From assembly GCA_045532715.1 (NCBI GenBank), contig JAZSGM010000185.1, positions 1 to 12,518 of the forward strand: a stretch of DNA of 12,518 nucleotides, read 5' to 3'. This document shows positions 7,105-12,518 of the stretch, piece by piece. The translations under genes and the position numbers were made by a program. How positions within the stretch are numbered: position 1 is the stretch's first letter; each line of letters begins with the position of its first letter. Origin of the DNA: RGIG2041 sp045532715 (lineage in GTDB: Bacteria > Bacillota > Clostridia > UBA1381 > UMGS1253). A model generated the notes under the pieces. The model saw nothing but the letters and a program-made list of their open reading frames with translations, had not been told where the DNA came from and did not search any database.

Positions 7105-7123
7105 CAAAATACTTCCTTATCAA

Positions 7124-7149
7124 CCCCATCATTTGATGGGATTATTTTT
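7124..7149 (+). terminator. Intrinsic terminator after the recombinase
   Basis: CCCATCA (7125-7131) pairs with TGATGGG (7134-7140) and is followed by a T-rich tract ending in TATTTTT (7143-7149). It could end recombinase transcripts. It also covers the stop codon of the convergent cysteine-rich gene (7129-7131). The loop is only two bases if the stem closes fully, so the real stem is probably one pair shorter. Confidence 0.5.
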
Positions 7150-7416
7150 CAATTTGGTTCGGTTTTTCCTGGCTATTTCAGAAACCTCAGAAAATTTAGA
7201 TATTATATACGAATATCCGTTTTCACTATGCGGTATGAGACAGTTTGAGCAGTCCTTTATTCCATCTTCTATGTAAACAAAGTTTCCACCGCACTGATCG
7301 CCTAAGGCATAAAGCGGGCAATAGCAAAACAAACAGTTAAAATTTTCGTCATCTGTTTTGTGGCAAGGGAAATATTCACATTCGATATTTTTAAAATAAG
7401 CATAATTGTTTTTCAT
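7129..7416 (-). CDS. Cysteine-rich small domain protein, putative metal-binding
   Basis: The 95-residue protein has eight cysteines (C13, C18, C28, C31, C33, C42, C56, C59) and histidines at 19 and 63. The arrangement ECEYFPCHK, NCLFCYCPLY, DQCGG, DCSNCLIPH matches the cysteine-rich small domain family of Clostridia and archaea. Zinc or iron-sulfur binding is expected; the function is not established. GAGGAG lies 8 nt before the ATG at 7416. The last residues (TKLKNNPIK) after the usual-looking helix are encoded next to the inferred element junction, and the stop codon sits in a hairpin, so the tail could have been altered by insertion. It appears to be monocistronic. Confidence 0.75.
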   Translation of the reverse strand: MKNNYAYFKNIECEYFPCHKTDDENFNCLFCYCPLYALGDQCGGNFVYIEDGIKDCSNCLIPHSENGYSYIISKFSEVSEIARKNRTKLKNNPIK

Positions 7417-7455
7417 AATAAAAACTCCTCTAAAACAATGCAGTTATACAAACTT

Positions 7456-7484
7456 ATTTTAACATATAATTCGATCAATAACAA
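7456..7484 (-). promoter_or_regulatory. Likely promoter of the cysteine-rich gene
   Basis: On the minus strand TTGTTA (7484-7479), 17 nt, then TAAAAT (7461-7456) resemble sigma-A elements, placing the transcript start near 7449, about 33 nt before the start codon. Confidence 0.45.
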
Positions 7485-7558
7485 TCCTTTTGCTACAACT
7501 GCGTACACTTTTGGCTTTGGGATATAGTTCAACTCCTTTTCTTTAGTATAACATAAAA

Positions 7559-7594
7559 AATGATGGTAGACACTTTTTAGTGTCTACCATCATT
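7559..7594 (-). terminator. Strong intrinsic terminator of xpt
   Basis: A perfect 16-bp stem (7559-7574 with 7579-7594) with a TTTT loop on the + strand lies about 45 bp beyond the xpt stop. Read on the minus strand it is followed by a T-rich run (complement of ATAAAAAA). The remaining intergenic sequence 7485-7558 shows nothing I can assign. Confidence 0.85.
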
Positions 7595-7637
7595 ATATCA
7601 TTTCATATATCATAACCGTCTTTTCACATATATTCAC

Positions 7638-8219
7638 TTACTGCGCCCGAAATTCCACCGTGCCCTTTTCGGCATCCATAGATTCCACAATGGCGAGAGA
7701 TTCCAGCGGATAACCGAGGTTTCTTATGACCGTACCGCCAATCTGAAAGCCCTTTTCAATCGCAATACCGATACCTTCCACCGTTGCGCCTGCTTCCTCG
7801 GCAATGGAAATAAGCCCCTGCAGCGCACAGCCATTGGCAAGAAAGTCGTCAATAATCAGAACATGGTCATCCGCACTTAAAAACTTCTTCGACACGATAA
7901 CCTGATTTACATTCTTATGCGTAAACGACTCCACCGTCGCAACATACATATCCCCGTCAATGTTGACGCTCTTCGATTTTTTCGCAAACACAAGCGGCAC
8001 GCCGAAGGCGCGCGCCACCGGATACGCAATTGCAATACCGGATGCCTCAATGGTCAGCACCTTTGTAATCGGTTTATCCTGAAAGCGTCTGTGAAACTCC
8101 TCACCCATTTCATCCAATAACGAAATGTCCATCTGATGGTTTAAAAAGCTGTCTACCTTTAAAACATTGCCTGGCTTTACCAGCCCGTCTTTTAAAATAC
8201 GCTTCTCTAAAAAGTTCAT
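7638..8219 (-). CDS. xpt: Xanthine phosphoribosyltransferase
   Basis: Xpt converts xanthine and PRPP to XMP in cytoplasmic purine salvage. The PRPP-binding signature VLIIDDFLANG (about residues 121-131, counted from the GTG at 8222) matches Bacillus Xpt, as do LKVDSFLNHQ (21-30), the TIEASGIAIAYPVA segment, and FAKKSKSVN near 79-87. Length (193-194 aa) is normal. The ATG at 8219 is preferred because GGGGG lies 7 nt upstream; a GTG at 8222 is the alternative. The upstream region is only about 125 bp, shared with a divergent response regulator gene, and holds a normal promoter but no purine riboswitch. No xanthine permease gene follows, unlike the common xpt-pbuX order; the transcript ends at a strong hairpin. 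Confidence 0.97.
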   Translation of the reverse strand: MNFLEKRILKDGLVKPGNVLKVDSFLNHQMDISLLDEMGEEFHRRFQDKPITKVLTIEASGIAIAYPVARAFGVPLVFAKKSKSVNIDGDMYVATVESFTHKNVNQVIVSKKFLSADDHVLIIDDFLANGCALQGLISIAEEAGATVEGIGIAIEKGFQIGGTVIRNLGYPLESLAIVESMDAEKGTVEFRAQ

Positions 8220-8243
8220 CACCCATCCCCCATTCTTCCCCTT

Positions 8244-8272
8244 ATTTTACATCTTTTTTTCTATATTGTCAA
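8244..8272 (-). promoter_or_regulatory. xpt promoter
   Basis: On the minus strand TTGACA (8272-8267), 17 nt, TAAAAT (8249-8244). The transcript should start near 8237, leaving a leader of only about 18 nt. That is too short for a riboswitch, so control must be at initiation or elsewhere. Confidence 0.7.
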
Positions 8273-8285
8273 TGCCATACACAGC

Positions 8286-8315
8286 TTGACAAAAAATGCA
8301 TTTCCATGATAGAAT
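8286..8315 (+). promoter_or_regulatory. Response regulator promoter
   Basis: TTGACA (8286-8291), 18 nt, TAGAAT (8310-8315), with TG at the extended -10 position (8307-8308). Its -35 lies 13 bp from the xpt -35 on the other strand, so the two promoters stand back to back and could share an operator. Confidence 0.65.
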
Positions 8316-8348
8316 TGTTTTGAATTTTTCTTTGAAAGGAGGTTTAAA

Positions 8349-9050
8349 ATGCACAACAGCAAATACAAAATCCTGGTCATTGAAGATGATCCGGATATCC
8401 GCGTACTGGTGCGCACCCTTTTGGAAACGGCAGGTTATCAAGTATTGCTTGCAGAAAACGGTGAAACCGGGAAAATGCTGCACGCCTCCCACCGCCCGGA
8501 TTTGGTGCTCTTAGATATAGGCCTTCCGGATGCAGACGGCAGAGATGTGCTGCGCAGCATCCGCACGCAGTCGTCCGCACCGGTGATTATGCTTTCGGCA
8601 AATGATGCAGAGGATGTAATCGTGCAGGCGCTGGATGCCGGTGCAAATGACTACGTGCGCAAGCCCTTTGGCGCGGCAGAGCTGCTCGCACGCGTTAGAA
8701 ACACGCTTCGTGCAACGCAAGGCATCATCGCGCGCTCTGATGGCAAGTTTGAAGCAGACGGCCTGGTCATCGACTACGATGCGCGCAGCGTCAAGTTAAA
8801 CAACACGGAAATTCATCTTACGCAAATTGAGTATAACATCATCGCGCTTTTAGCAAAGCATTGCGGCAAAATGCTGACCTATACGCAGATTTGCAAGGAA
8901 ATCTGGGGCTATAATGATGCCGGCAGCACAAAGAAGCTGCAGGTCAACATGGCAAACATCCGCAAAAAATTTGTCGCTGCCAACGTCAATGCAAGGCATA
9001 TCCAGAACGAACTCGGTGTCGGCTACCGTATGCGCGCCAAAGACGAATAA
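8349..9050 (+). CDS. OmpR/PhoB-family response regulator, KdpE-like
   Basis: A two-component response regulator of 233 residues. The receiver domain (about 6-120) has the acidic pocket E12-D13-D14, phospho-acceptor D56 (LVLLDIGLPD), S83 and K105 followed by P106. A winged-helix DNA-binding domain follows (about 128-230) with LTQIEYNIIALLAKHCGKML and, near the end, GVGYRMR, wording closest to KdpE. The ATG follows a perfect AAAGGAGG. No histidine kinase is adjacent, so it is an orphan here; if it were KdpE, kdpD would normally be next to it. It converges with the Na/phosphate symporter, whose promoter bears repeats of the kind bound by OmpR/PhoB-type dimers, so regulation of that gene is possible but unproven. 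Confidence 0.92.
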   Translation: MHNSKYKILVIEDDPDIRVLVRTLLETAGYQVLLAENGETGKMLHASHRPDLVLLDIGLPDADGRDVLRSIRTQSSAPVIMLSANDAEDVIVQALDAGANDYVRKPFGAAELLARVRNTLRATQGIIARSDGKFEADGLVIDYDARSVKLNNTEIHLTQIEYNIIALLAKHCGKMLTYTQICKEIWGYNDAGSTKKLQVNMANIRKKFVAANVNARHIQNELGVGYRMRAKDE

Positions 9051-9087
9051 AAAGACCTCGTTTGAAATTTCAAACAAGGTCTTTTTT
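9050..9087. terminator. Bidirectional terminator between convergent genes
   Basis: AAAAGACCT (9050-9058) pairs with AGGTCTTTT (9077-9085), and GTTTGAAA (9060-9067) with TTTCAAAC (9068-9075), separated by one mismatch (C9059/A9076). A T-run follows on the + strand, and an A-run precedes it, giving a T-run on the minus strand. It serves both the response regulator and the Na/phosphate transporter. Confidence 0.88.
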
Positions 9088-9101
9088 ATTATAATTTCAC
9101 A

Positions 9102-10844
9102 TTAAATTGCGTACTTTTCCCTGTAGACTTCATACTGCTGATGGAATGCTTTTTCGTTCATACGCATCACCTTAATCGATTCGTGCATATTCATGTTGTT
9201 ATGCATCGCATCCACTACGCAAACCGCAATATTGGAGCAATGGTCGGACACGCGCTCGAGATTTGTCAATAAATCTGACCATACAAAGCCCGCTTCAATC
9301 GAGCATTCACCCTGCTGCAGACGGCGGATATGTCCGTCACGAAGCTTACTTTTTAAGCCGTCAATAATCTGCTCAAGCGGTTCAACCTTATCGCAAGCCT
9401 CTATATCGTTATCCAGATATGCCGCAAGCGCCAAATCCACGATTTCGGAAACTGCGCTGCAAAGCACCTTTAATTCCTTCTTTGCCGGCTCCGTAAAATG
9501 AATCTCCTTCTCGCGGATTTCCTCCGCAGATTCCAAAATATTCACCGCGTGATCGGAAATACGCTCAAAATCACCGATAACCTTCAAAAGCTTACCCGCC
9601 TCGGTGTTGTCACTGTCGCTGACATGATGTCCGCTCAGCTTCACAAGGTAAGTGCCCAAAATATCCTCATAATGGTCTGCCTTGCCTTCCTTGGCGCGGA
9701 TTTCCTCCGCCATACTTTCATCAAAGCTTTCCAAAACAGAAAGACTGTCTTTCAGCGCCTCTACCGATACACCTGCCATCTCGGAAGCAACCGCACCGCA
9801 GCGTTCAAGCGCAATCGGCGGTGTAACCAACAAACGCTCATCCAGCTCAGCCACAACCTCTTTTTTGTCGTTATCCGGCACAAGATACATTGCCAACTTT
9901 TCCAGAAGCTTCGAAGCCGGTAAAAGTAAAACTGTACATGCTACGTTAAATATGGAGTGCGCTATTGCAATGCCGAAATGACTTGCCGAGTCGCCCAACA
10001 GTGCAGGCTTAAACACAGCAGAAATAATGCTGAAAACTGCCAACCAGACTACCGTACCGATGATATTAAACGACAAATGCACCAGCGCAGCGCGTCTTGC
10101 ATTTTTGTTTGCACCAATGGCCGACAAAATCGCCGTAACACACGTACCGATGTTCTGTCCCATAATAATCGGAATGGCTGCGCCATAGGTCACCTGCCCG
10201 GTGCTGGAAAGCGCCTGTAAAATACCGACGGATGCGGAGCTCGACTGAATAATCGCAGTCAAAACCGCGCCGGCAACCACGCCGAAAATCGGGTTTGTAA
10301 ATAATATGAACAGTTGCTGGAATGCCGGAACATCACGAAGACCGGAAACTGCCGCAGACATCGTATCCATACCGAACATCAGGGTTGCAAAGCCCAAAAG
10401 AATTGTACCCGTATCCTTTTTCTTGCTTGTTTTTGCCGTCATCGTCAAAATAATACCGATGAGCGCAAGCACCGGCGTAAACGATGTCGGCTTTAAAAGC
10501 TGCACAAAAATGTTGCTGCTACTGATACCGCCAAGGCTTAAAACCCAGGCAGTCACGGTTGTCCCGACGTTGGCACCCATAATCACATTGATTGCCTGCG
10601 CAAGGCTCATCAATCCCGAGTTTACAAAGCCGACCACCATAACCGTTGTCGCCGACGAGCTCTGAATAACAGCCGTTACACCCAGACCGGTTAAAAAGCC
10701 GGCAAGCTTGTTTTGCGTCAGCTTACCGAGCAGCGTACGCAAGCCGCTGCCGGCACGACGCTCAAGTGCGTCGCCCATAATGTTCATACCGAACAAAAAC
10801 AGGCATAACCCACCGACAAGTGTCAATACGTCAAATAAATCCAT
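9102..10844 (-). CDS. Na+/phosphate cotransporter with C-terminal PhoU-like domain
   Basis: A membrane protein of the Na/Pi-II cotransporter family, expected to import phosphate with sodium. The N-terminal 320 residues hold hydrophobic segments and the two inverted family repeats, each with its signature: Q61-SSSATT and Q200-SSSAS, followed by GANVGTT (about 90-96) and GQNIGT (about 229-234). A soluble helical region (about 345-565) resembles PhoU, often fused to bacterial members and thought to sense or regulate. Length (580 aa) is typical. The ATG at 10844 has GAGGTG upstream. It has its own candidate promoter with activator-like repeats and a hairpin leader. The (p)ppGpp synthetase gene upstream lacks a clear terminator, so some read-through is likely. 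Confidence 0.95.
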   Translation of the reverse strand: MDLFDVLTLVGGLCLFLFGMNIMGDALERRAGSGLRTLLGKLTQNKLAGFLTGLGVTAVIQSSSATTVMVVGFVNSGLMSLAQAINVIMGANVGTTVTAWVLSLGGISSSNIFVQLLKPTSFTPVLALIGIILTMTAKTSKKKDTGTILLGFATLMFGMDTMSAAVSGLRDVPAFQQLFILFTNPIFGVVAGAVLTAIIQSSSASVGILQALSSTGQVTYGAAIPIIMGQNIGTCVTAILSAIGANKNARRAALVHLSFNIIGTVVWLAVFSIISAVFKPALLGDSASHFGIAIAHSIFNVACTVLLLPASKLLEKLAMYLVPDNDKKEVVAELDERLLVTPPIALERCGAVASEMAGVSVEALKDSLSVLESFDESMAEEIRAKEGKADHYEDILGTYLVKLSGHHVSDSDNTEAGKLLKVIGDFERISDHAVNILESAEEIREKEIHFTEPAKKELKVLCSAVSEIVDLALAAYLDNDIEACDKVEPLEQIIDGLKSKLRDGHIRRLQQGECSIEAGFVWSDLLTNLERVSDHCSNIAVCVVDAMHNNMNMHESIKVMRMNEKAFHQQYEVYREKYAI

Positions 10845-10864
10845 CTTTTCACCTCATAATGTGC

Positions 10865-10903
10865 GTCCGCTTCTCCCACAGCTGCCGCCGGCAGCACGCG
10901 GAC
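10865..10903 (-). promoter_or_regulatory. Leader hairpin upstream of the Na/phosphate transporter
   Basis: GTCCGC (10865-10870) pairs with GCGGAC (10898-10903), and inside it GCTGCC (10881-10886) with GGCAGC (10890-10895) over a three-base loop. It is GC-rich within an otherwise AT-rich leader and ends about 20 bp before the start codon, near the ribosome binding site. There is no T-run, so it is not a terminator. A role in translation control or mRNA stability is a guess. Confidence 0.45.
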
Positions 10904-10937
10904 ACAAATCCTTTCTATGTATTTTTACCACATTATG

Positions 10938-10972
10938 AGTATATCATAACTTTAGTTAAGATGCAGTTAAGA
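10938..10972 (-). promoter_or_regulatory. Promoter with TTAACT repeats, candidate PhoP-type activator site
   Basis: On the minus strand an extended -10 TGATATACT (TATACT at 10943-10938) lacks a good -35. In its place stand two direct repeats containing TTAACT (minus strand 10970-10965 and 10959-10954), spaced 11 bp apart, with a weaker TTATGA (10949-10944) about one turn further on. On the + strand the repeat is AGTTAAGAT at 10954-10962 and 10965-10973. Bacillus PhoP boxes are TT(A/T/C)A(C/T)A-like repeats with about 5-bp gaps, so the layout fits a phosphate-type regulator on a phosphate transporter gene. The regulator is unknown. Confidence 0.55.
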
Positions 10973-10987
10973 TTGACATTTTCCGCT

Positions 10988-11683
10988 TTATTGATCTATT
11001 TGCAGCTTGCTGCGGATGGCATCCATACGCGCGTCCAGCTCTGCGCTTAAATTTGCACACGTCAAAAGCTCGTTTGCCATCTCCTCGGTAAACGCAAAAT
11101 CCTTTTTATAGCGCAACTGATGCTCCAGACTCGCCCAAAAATCCATCGCAATCGTGCGCAGCTGAATTTCCACACGCATCTCACGCTTTTCGTGCGCAAG
11201 GAAAATCGGGACGGTCACAATTAAGTGCAGACTGCGATAGCCGTTCGGCTTCGGATTTTTGATGTAATCCTTCTTTTCCAGCAGCTTGATATCGTCCTGC
11301 TTTAAAAGCGCCTCGGCAAGCATATACACATCCTCAGGAAACGAACAAACCACGCGCACACCTGCAATGTCGTGCAAATGTGCTTCCATCGCTTCCAGCG
11401 TAAACGGCAGGCCGCGATTTTGCAGCTTTTCTCTGATGCTGAACATACTTTTGATGCGGCTTTTGATATCGCTGATTGGATTTCTGTCCAAACGCAGGGA
11501 AAACTCCTCATTCAAGACATTGAACTTCGTTTCAATTTCCATCATCGCGCAGCGGTAGTACGACATCATCTTGGAAAAGTTTTGTGCCGCAGCGTGCGCC
11601 TCCTCCATGAAATTTTCCCCAAAATAACCTTCTATATGCTTTTGAAAAGCATTCGCATCCTTAAATGCGTCTCTGTTTTTCAT
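10988..11683 (-). CDS. Small alarmone synthetase, (p)ppGpp synthesis (RelQ/YjbM-like)
   Basis: A stand-alone RelA/SpoT synthetase domain that would transfer pyrophosphate from ATP to GDP or GTP to make (p)ppGpp, the stringent-response alarmone. The 231 residues have no hydrolase, TGS or ACT domain. Family motifs are visible in order: NPISDIKSRIKS (68-79), HDIAGVRVVCSF (104-115), KDYIKNPKPNGYRSLHLIV (138-156) with the substrate-stacking Tyr149, and VEIQLRT (171-177) with catalytic Glu172, then DFWASLEHQLRYK. The N-terminal extension makes it slightly longer than Bacillus YjbM or YwaC (about 210 aa). GAGGTGG precedes the ATG at 11683. It has its own promoter after the pckG terminator, and no clear terminator before the transporter gene. 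Confidence 0.93.
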   Translation of the reverse strand: MKNRDAFKDANAFQKHIEGYFGENFMEEAHAAAQNFSKMMSYYRCAMMEIETKFNVLNEEFSLRLDRNPISDIKSRIKSMFSIREKLQNRGLPFTLEAMEAHLHDIAGVRVVCSFPEDVYMLAEALLKQDDIKLLEKKDYIKNPKPNGYRSLHLIVTVPIFLAHEKREMRVEIQLRTIAMDFWASLEHQLRYKKDFAFTEEMANELLTCANLSAELDARMDAIRSKLQIDQ

Positions 11684-11704
11684 TCAAAACCACCTCACAG
11701 CTAC

Positions 11705-11733
11705 ATTGTACAGGATTTCTACATGTTTTGCAA
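11705..11733 (-). promoter_or_regulatory. Promoter of the alarmone synthetase gene
   Basis: On the minus strand TTGCAA (11733-11728), 17 nt, TACAAT (11710-11705), placing the start near 11698 with a leader of only about 15 nt that is mostly ribosome binding site. Confidence 0.6.
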
Positions 11734-11764
11734 TGAATAATATATTAACAATGTGTAAAAACCA

Positions 11765-11793
11765 AAAGGACACCGGAAAATCCGATGCCCTTT
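11765..11793 (-). terminator. Intrinsic terminator of PEP carboxykinase
   Basis: A 10-bp stem with two G-U pairs on the minus-strand RNA (11790-11781 with 11777-11768), extended by three A-U pairs, with a three-base loop. It is followed on the minus strand by TTTTGGTTTTT. It lies about 20 bp after the stop codon. Confidence 0.82.
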
Positions 11794-11813
11794 CGTGTGC
11801 CGTAGCACTATAA

Positions 11814-12518
11814 TTACATATTGTTAAGGTTTGCTTCGAGTGTATCAAGCTGTGCCTTGATTTCAGCCGGCAGCTTGTCGCCGAACTGCTCAAAGTACTT
11901 CTTGATACCGGTGTTCGGATCTTCAACGTCCTCAAGCCAGTTCTGCTTATCTACAGCGAGAAGTGCCTTGATTTCTTCTACGGTCATATCCAGACCTTCA
12001 ACGTCGATATCCTCTACCTTCGGCACGTAACCGATTGCAGTTTCGTCCGCGTCAACCTTACCTGCGCATCTGTCTAAAATCCAGAGCAGAACGCGCATAT
12101 TGTCGCCGAAGCCCGGCCACATAAAGTTGTCGTTTTCGTCCTTTCTGAACCAGTTTACATGGAAAATCTTCGGTGCCTTATCGCCGAGCTTCTTGCCCAT
12201 TTCGAGCCAGTGTTCCCAATAAGTAGCCATATTGTAGCCAACGAACGGCTTCATTGCCATCGGGTCACGACGAACTACGCCGACTGCACCTGCAGCGGCT
12301 GCAGTTGTCTCAGATGCCATTGTAGCACCGACGAATGTACCGTGGTTCCAATCTCTGGACTGGTATACCAGCGGAGCGCACTTTGCACGACGGCCACCGA
12401 ATACGATTGCATCAATCGGCACACCCTGCGGGTTCTCGAATTCAGAGGAAATGCACGGGCAGTTTACAGCCGGGGCTGTAAATCTGGAGTTCGGATGTGC
12501 AAGCTTGTTGCCTTCAGC
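11814..12518 (-). CDS. pckG: Phosphoenolpyruvate carboxykinase (GTP), C-terminal part
   Basis: This enzyme interconverts oxaloacetate plus GTP with PEP, CO2 and GDP at the junction of glycolysis/gluconeogenesis and the C4 acids. The frame is open to the right edge, so only the last 234 residues are seen, of about 600 in the family. Motifs specific to the GTP type are clear: EGNKLAHPNSRFTAP at the left of the fragment, GVPIDAIVFGGRR, HGTFVGATMASETTAA, then HVNWFRKDENDNFMWPGFGDN, which contains the three phenylalanines and the Asn that hold guanine in characterised enzymes. The P-loop is outside the window. The GTG at 12422 is an internal Val codon within GVPIDAIVFGG, not a start. In fermenting Clostridia the enzyme often works in the carboxylating direction, but direction cannot be told here. 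Confidence 0.96.
   Translation of the reverse strand, partial: AEGNKLAHPNSRFTAPAVNCPCISSEFENPQGVPIDAIVFGGRRAKCAPLVYQSRDWNHGTFVGATMASETTAAAAGAVGVVRRDPMAMKPFVGYNMATYWEHWLEMGKKLGDKAPKIFHVNWFRKDENDNFMWPGFGDNMRVLLWILDRCAGKVDADETAIGYVPKVEDIDVEGLDMTVEEIKALLAVDKQNWLEDVEDPNTGIKKYFEQFGDKLPAEIKAQLDTLEANLNNM

Larger units (their letters stand above)
1..7110. mobile_element. Integrative (possibly mobilizable) element carrying an RM system, partial
   Basis: This AT-rich block holds a restriction-modification operon, a MobC-like protein, a TnpW-like protein and a TnpX-type large serine recombinase. The last two belong to the Tn4451/Tn4453 group of clostridial elements, which integrate by site-specific serine recombination. 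In such elements the recombinase gene usually sits close to one terminus, so the right end is placed by inference just after the recombinase stop (7097) and before the cysteine-rich gene. The left end is not visible and may lie outside the window, or near the unrecognised gene at the start. No relaxase gene is present between mobC and tnpW or elsewhere in the window. Exact att sites cannot be read from one junction alone. Confidence 0.55.

Noticed and set aside
6943..7248. Open frame overlapping the recombinase end and the cysteine-rich gene
   Set aside because: It overlaps two well-supported genes, has no ribosome binding site or family resemblance, and spans a terminator-like hairpin.
8220..8348. 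Purine riboswitch upstream of xpt
   Set aside because: The predicted leader is only about 18 nt and I see no three-way-junction pattern in the short divergent region.
8247..10938. Numerous open frames antisense to the response regulator and the transporter
   Set aside because: All are shadows of clearly conserved genes in a higher-GC region where stop codons are rare.

Overview
The window looks like chromosomal DNA of a low-to-medium GC Clostridia (Firmicutes), probably a gut anaerobe. Shine-Dalgarno sites are strong AGGAGG types, sigma-A-like promoters are easy to see, and the host genes (xpt, a KdpE/PhoB-type response regulator, a Na/Pi symporter, a small alarmone synthetase, GTP-type PEP carboxykinase) fit that group. 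Genus assignment is inference only.

Left part (1 to about 7.1 kb) is visibly AT-rich and accessory. It starts with the 3' part of an unrecognised gene on the + strand. A nested hairpin terminator follows, facing a compact minus-strand restriction-modification operon: small XRE-type regulator, then a tandem fusion of two complete cytosine-C5 methyltransferases, then a PD-(D/E)XK endonuclease. The operon has a near-ideal promoter (TTGACA, 17 nt, TGTTATAAT) whose -10 box lies in two perfect tandem 11-bp repeats, a probable operator for the regulator. Facing away, on the + strand, are a MobC-like mobilization accessory protein, a block of hairpins and a duplicated motif that resembles an oriT, a TnpW-like small protein and a TnpX-type large serine recombinase. 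This reads as an integrative, possibly mobilizable, element carrying an RM system. No relaxase gene is visible. The right boundary should lie just after the recombinase (about 7.1 kb); the left boundary is not identifiable here.

Right part (about 7.13 kb to the end) is host-like and richer in GC from xpt onward. A cysteine-rich small protein gene lies next to the element. Then come xpt (minus) and an orphan KdpE/PhoB-type response regulator (plus), transcribed divergently from two promoters packed into about 130 bp. The regulator converges, over a shared bidirectional terminator, on a Na/phosphate cotransporter with a PhoU-like C-terminal domain. Upstream of the cotransporter is a (p)ppGpp synthetase with its own promoter, and then the 3' part of GTP-dependent PEP carboxykinase with its terminator.

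Most notable: the dual-C5 fusion RM operon with its repeat-embedded promoter; the duplicated hairpin plus GCTTGCTATT structure between mobC and tnpW in an element with no relaxase; and TTAACT repeats with 11-bp periodicity at the -35 position of the phosphate transporter promoter, which match the layout of a PhoP/PhoB-type activator site.
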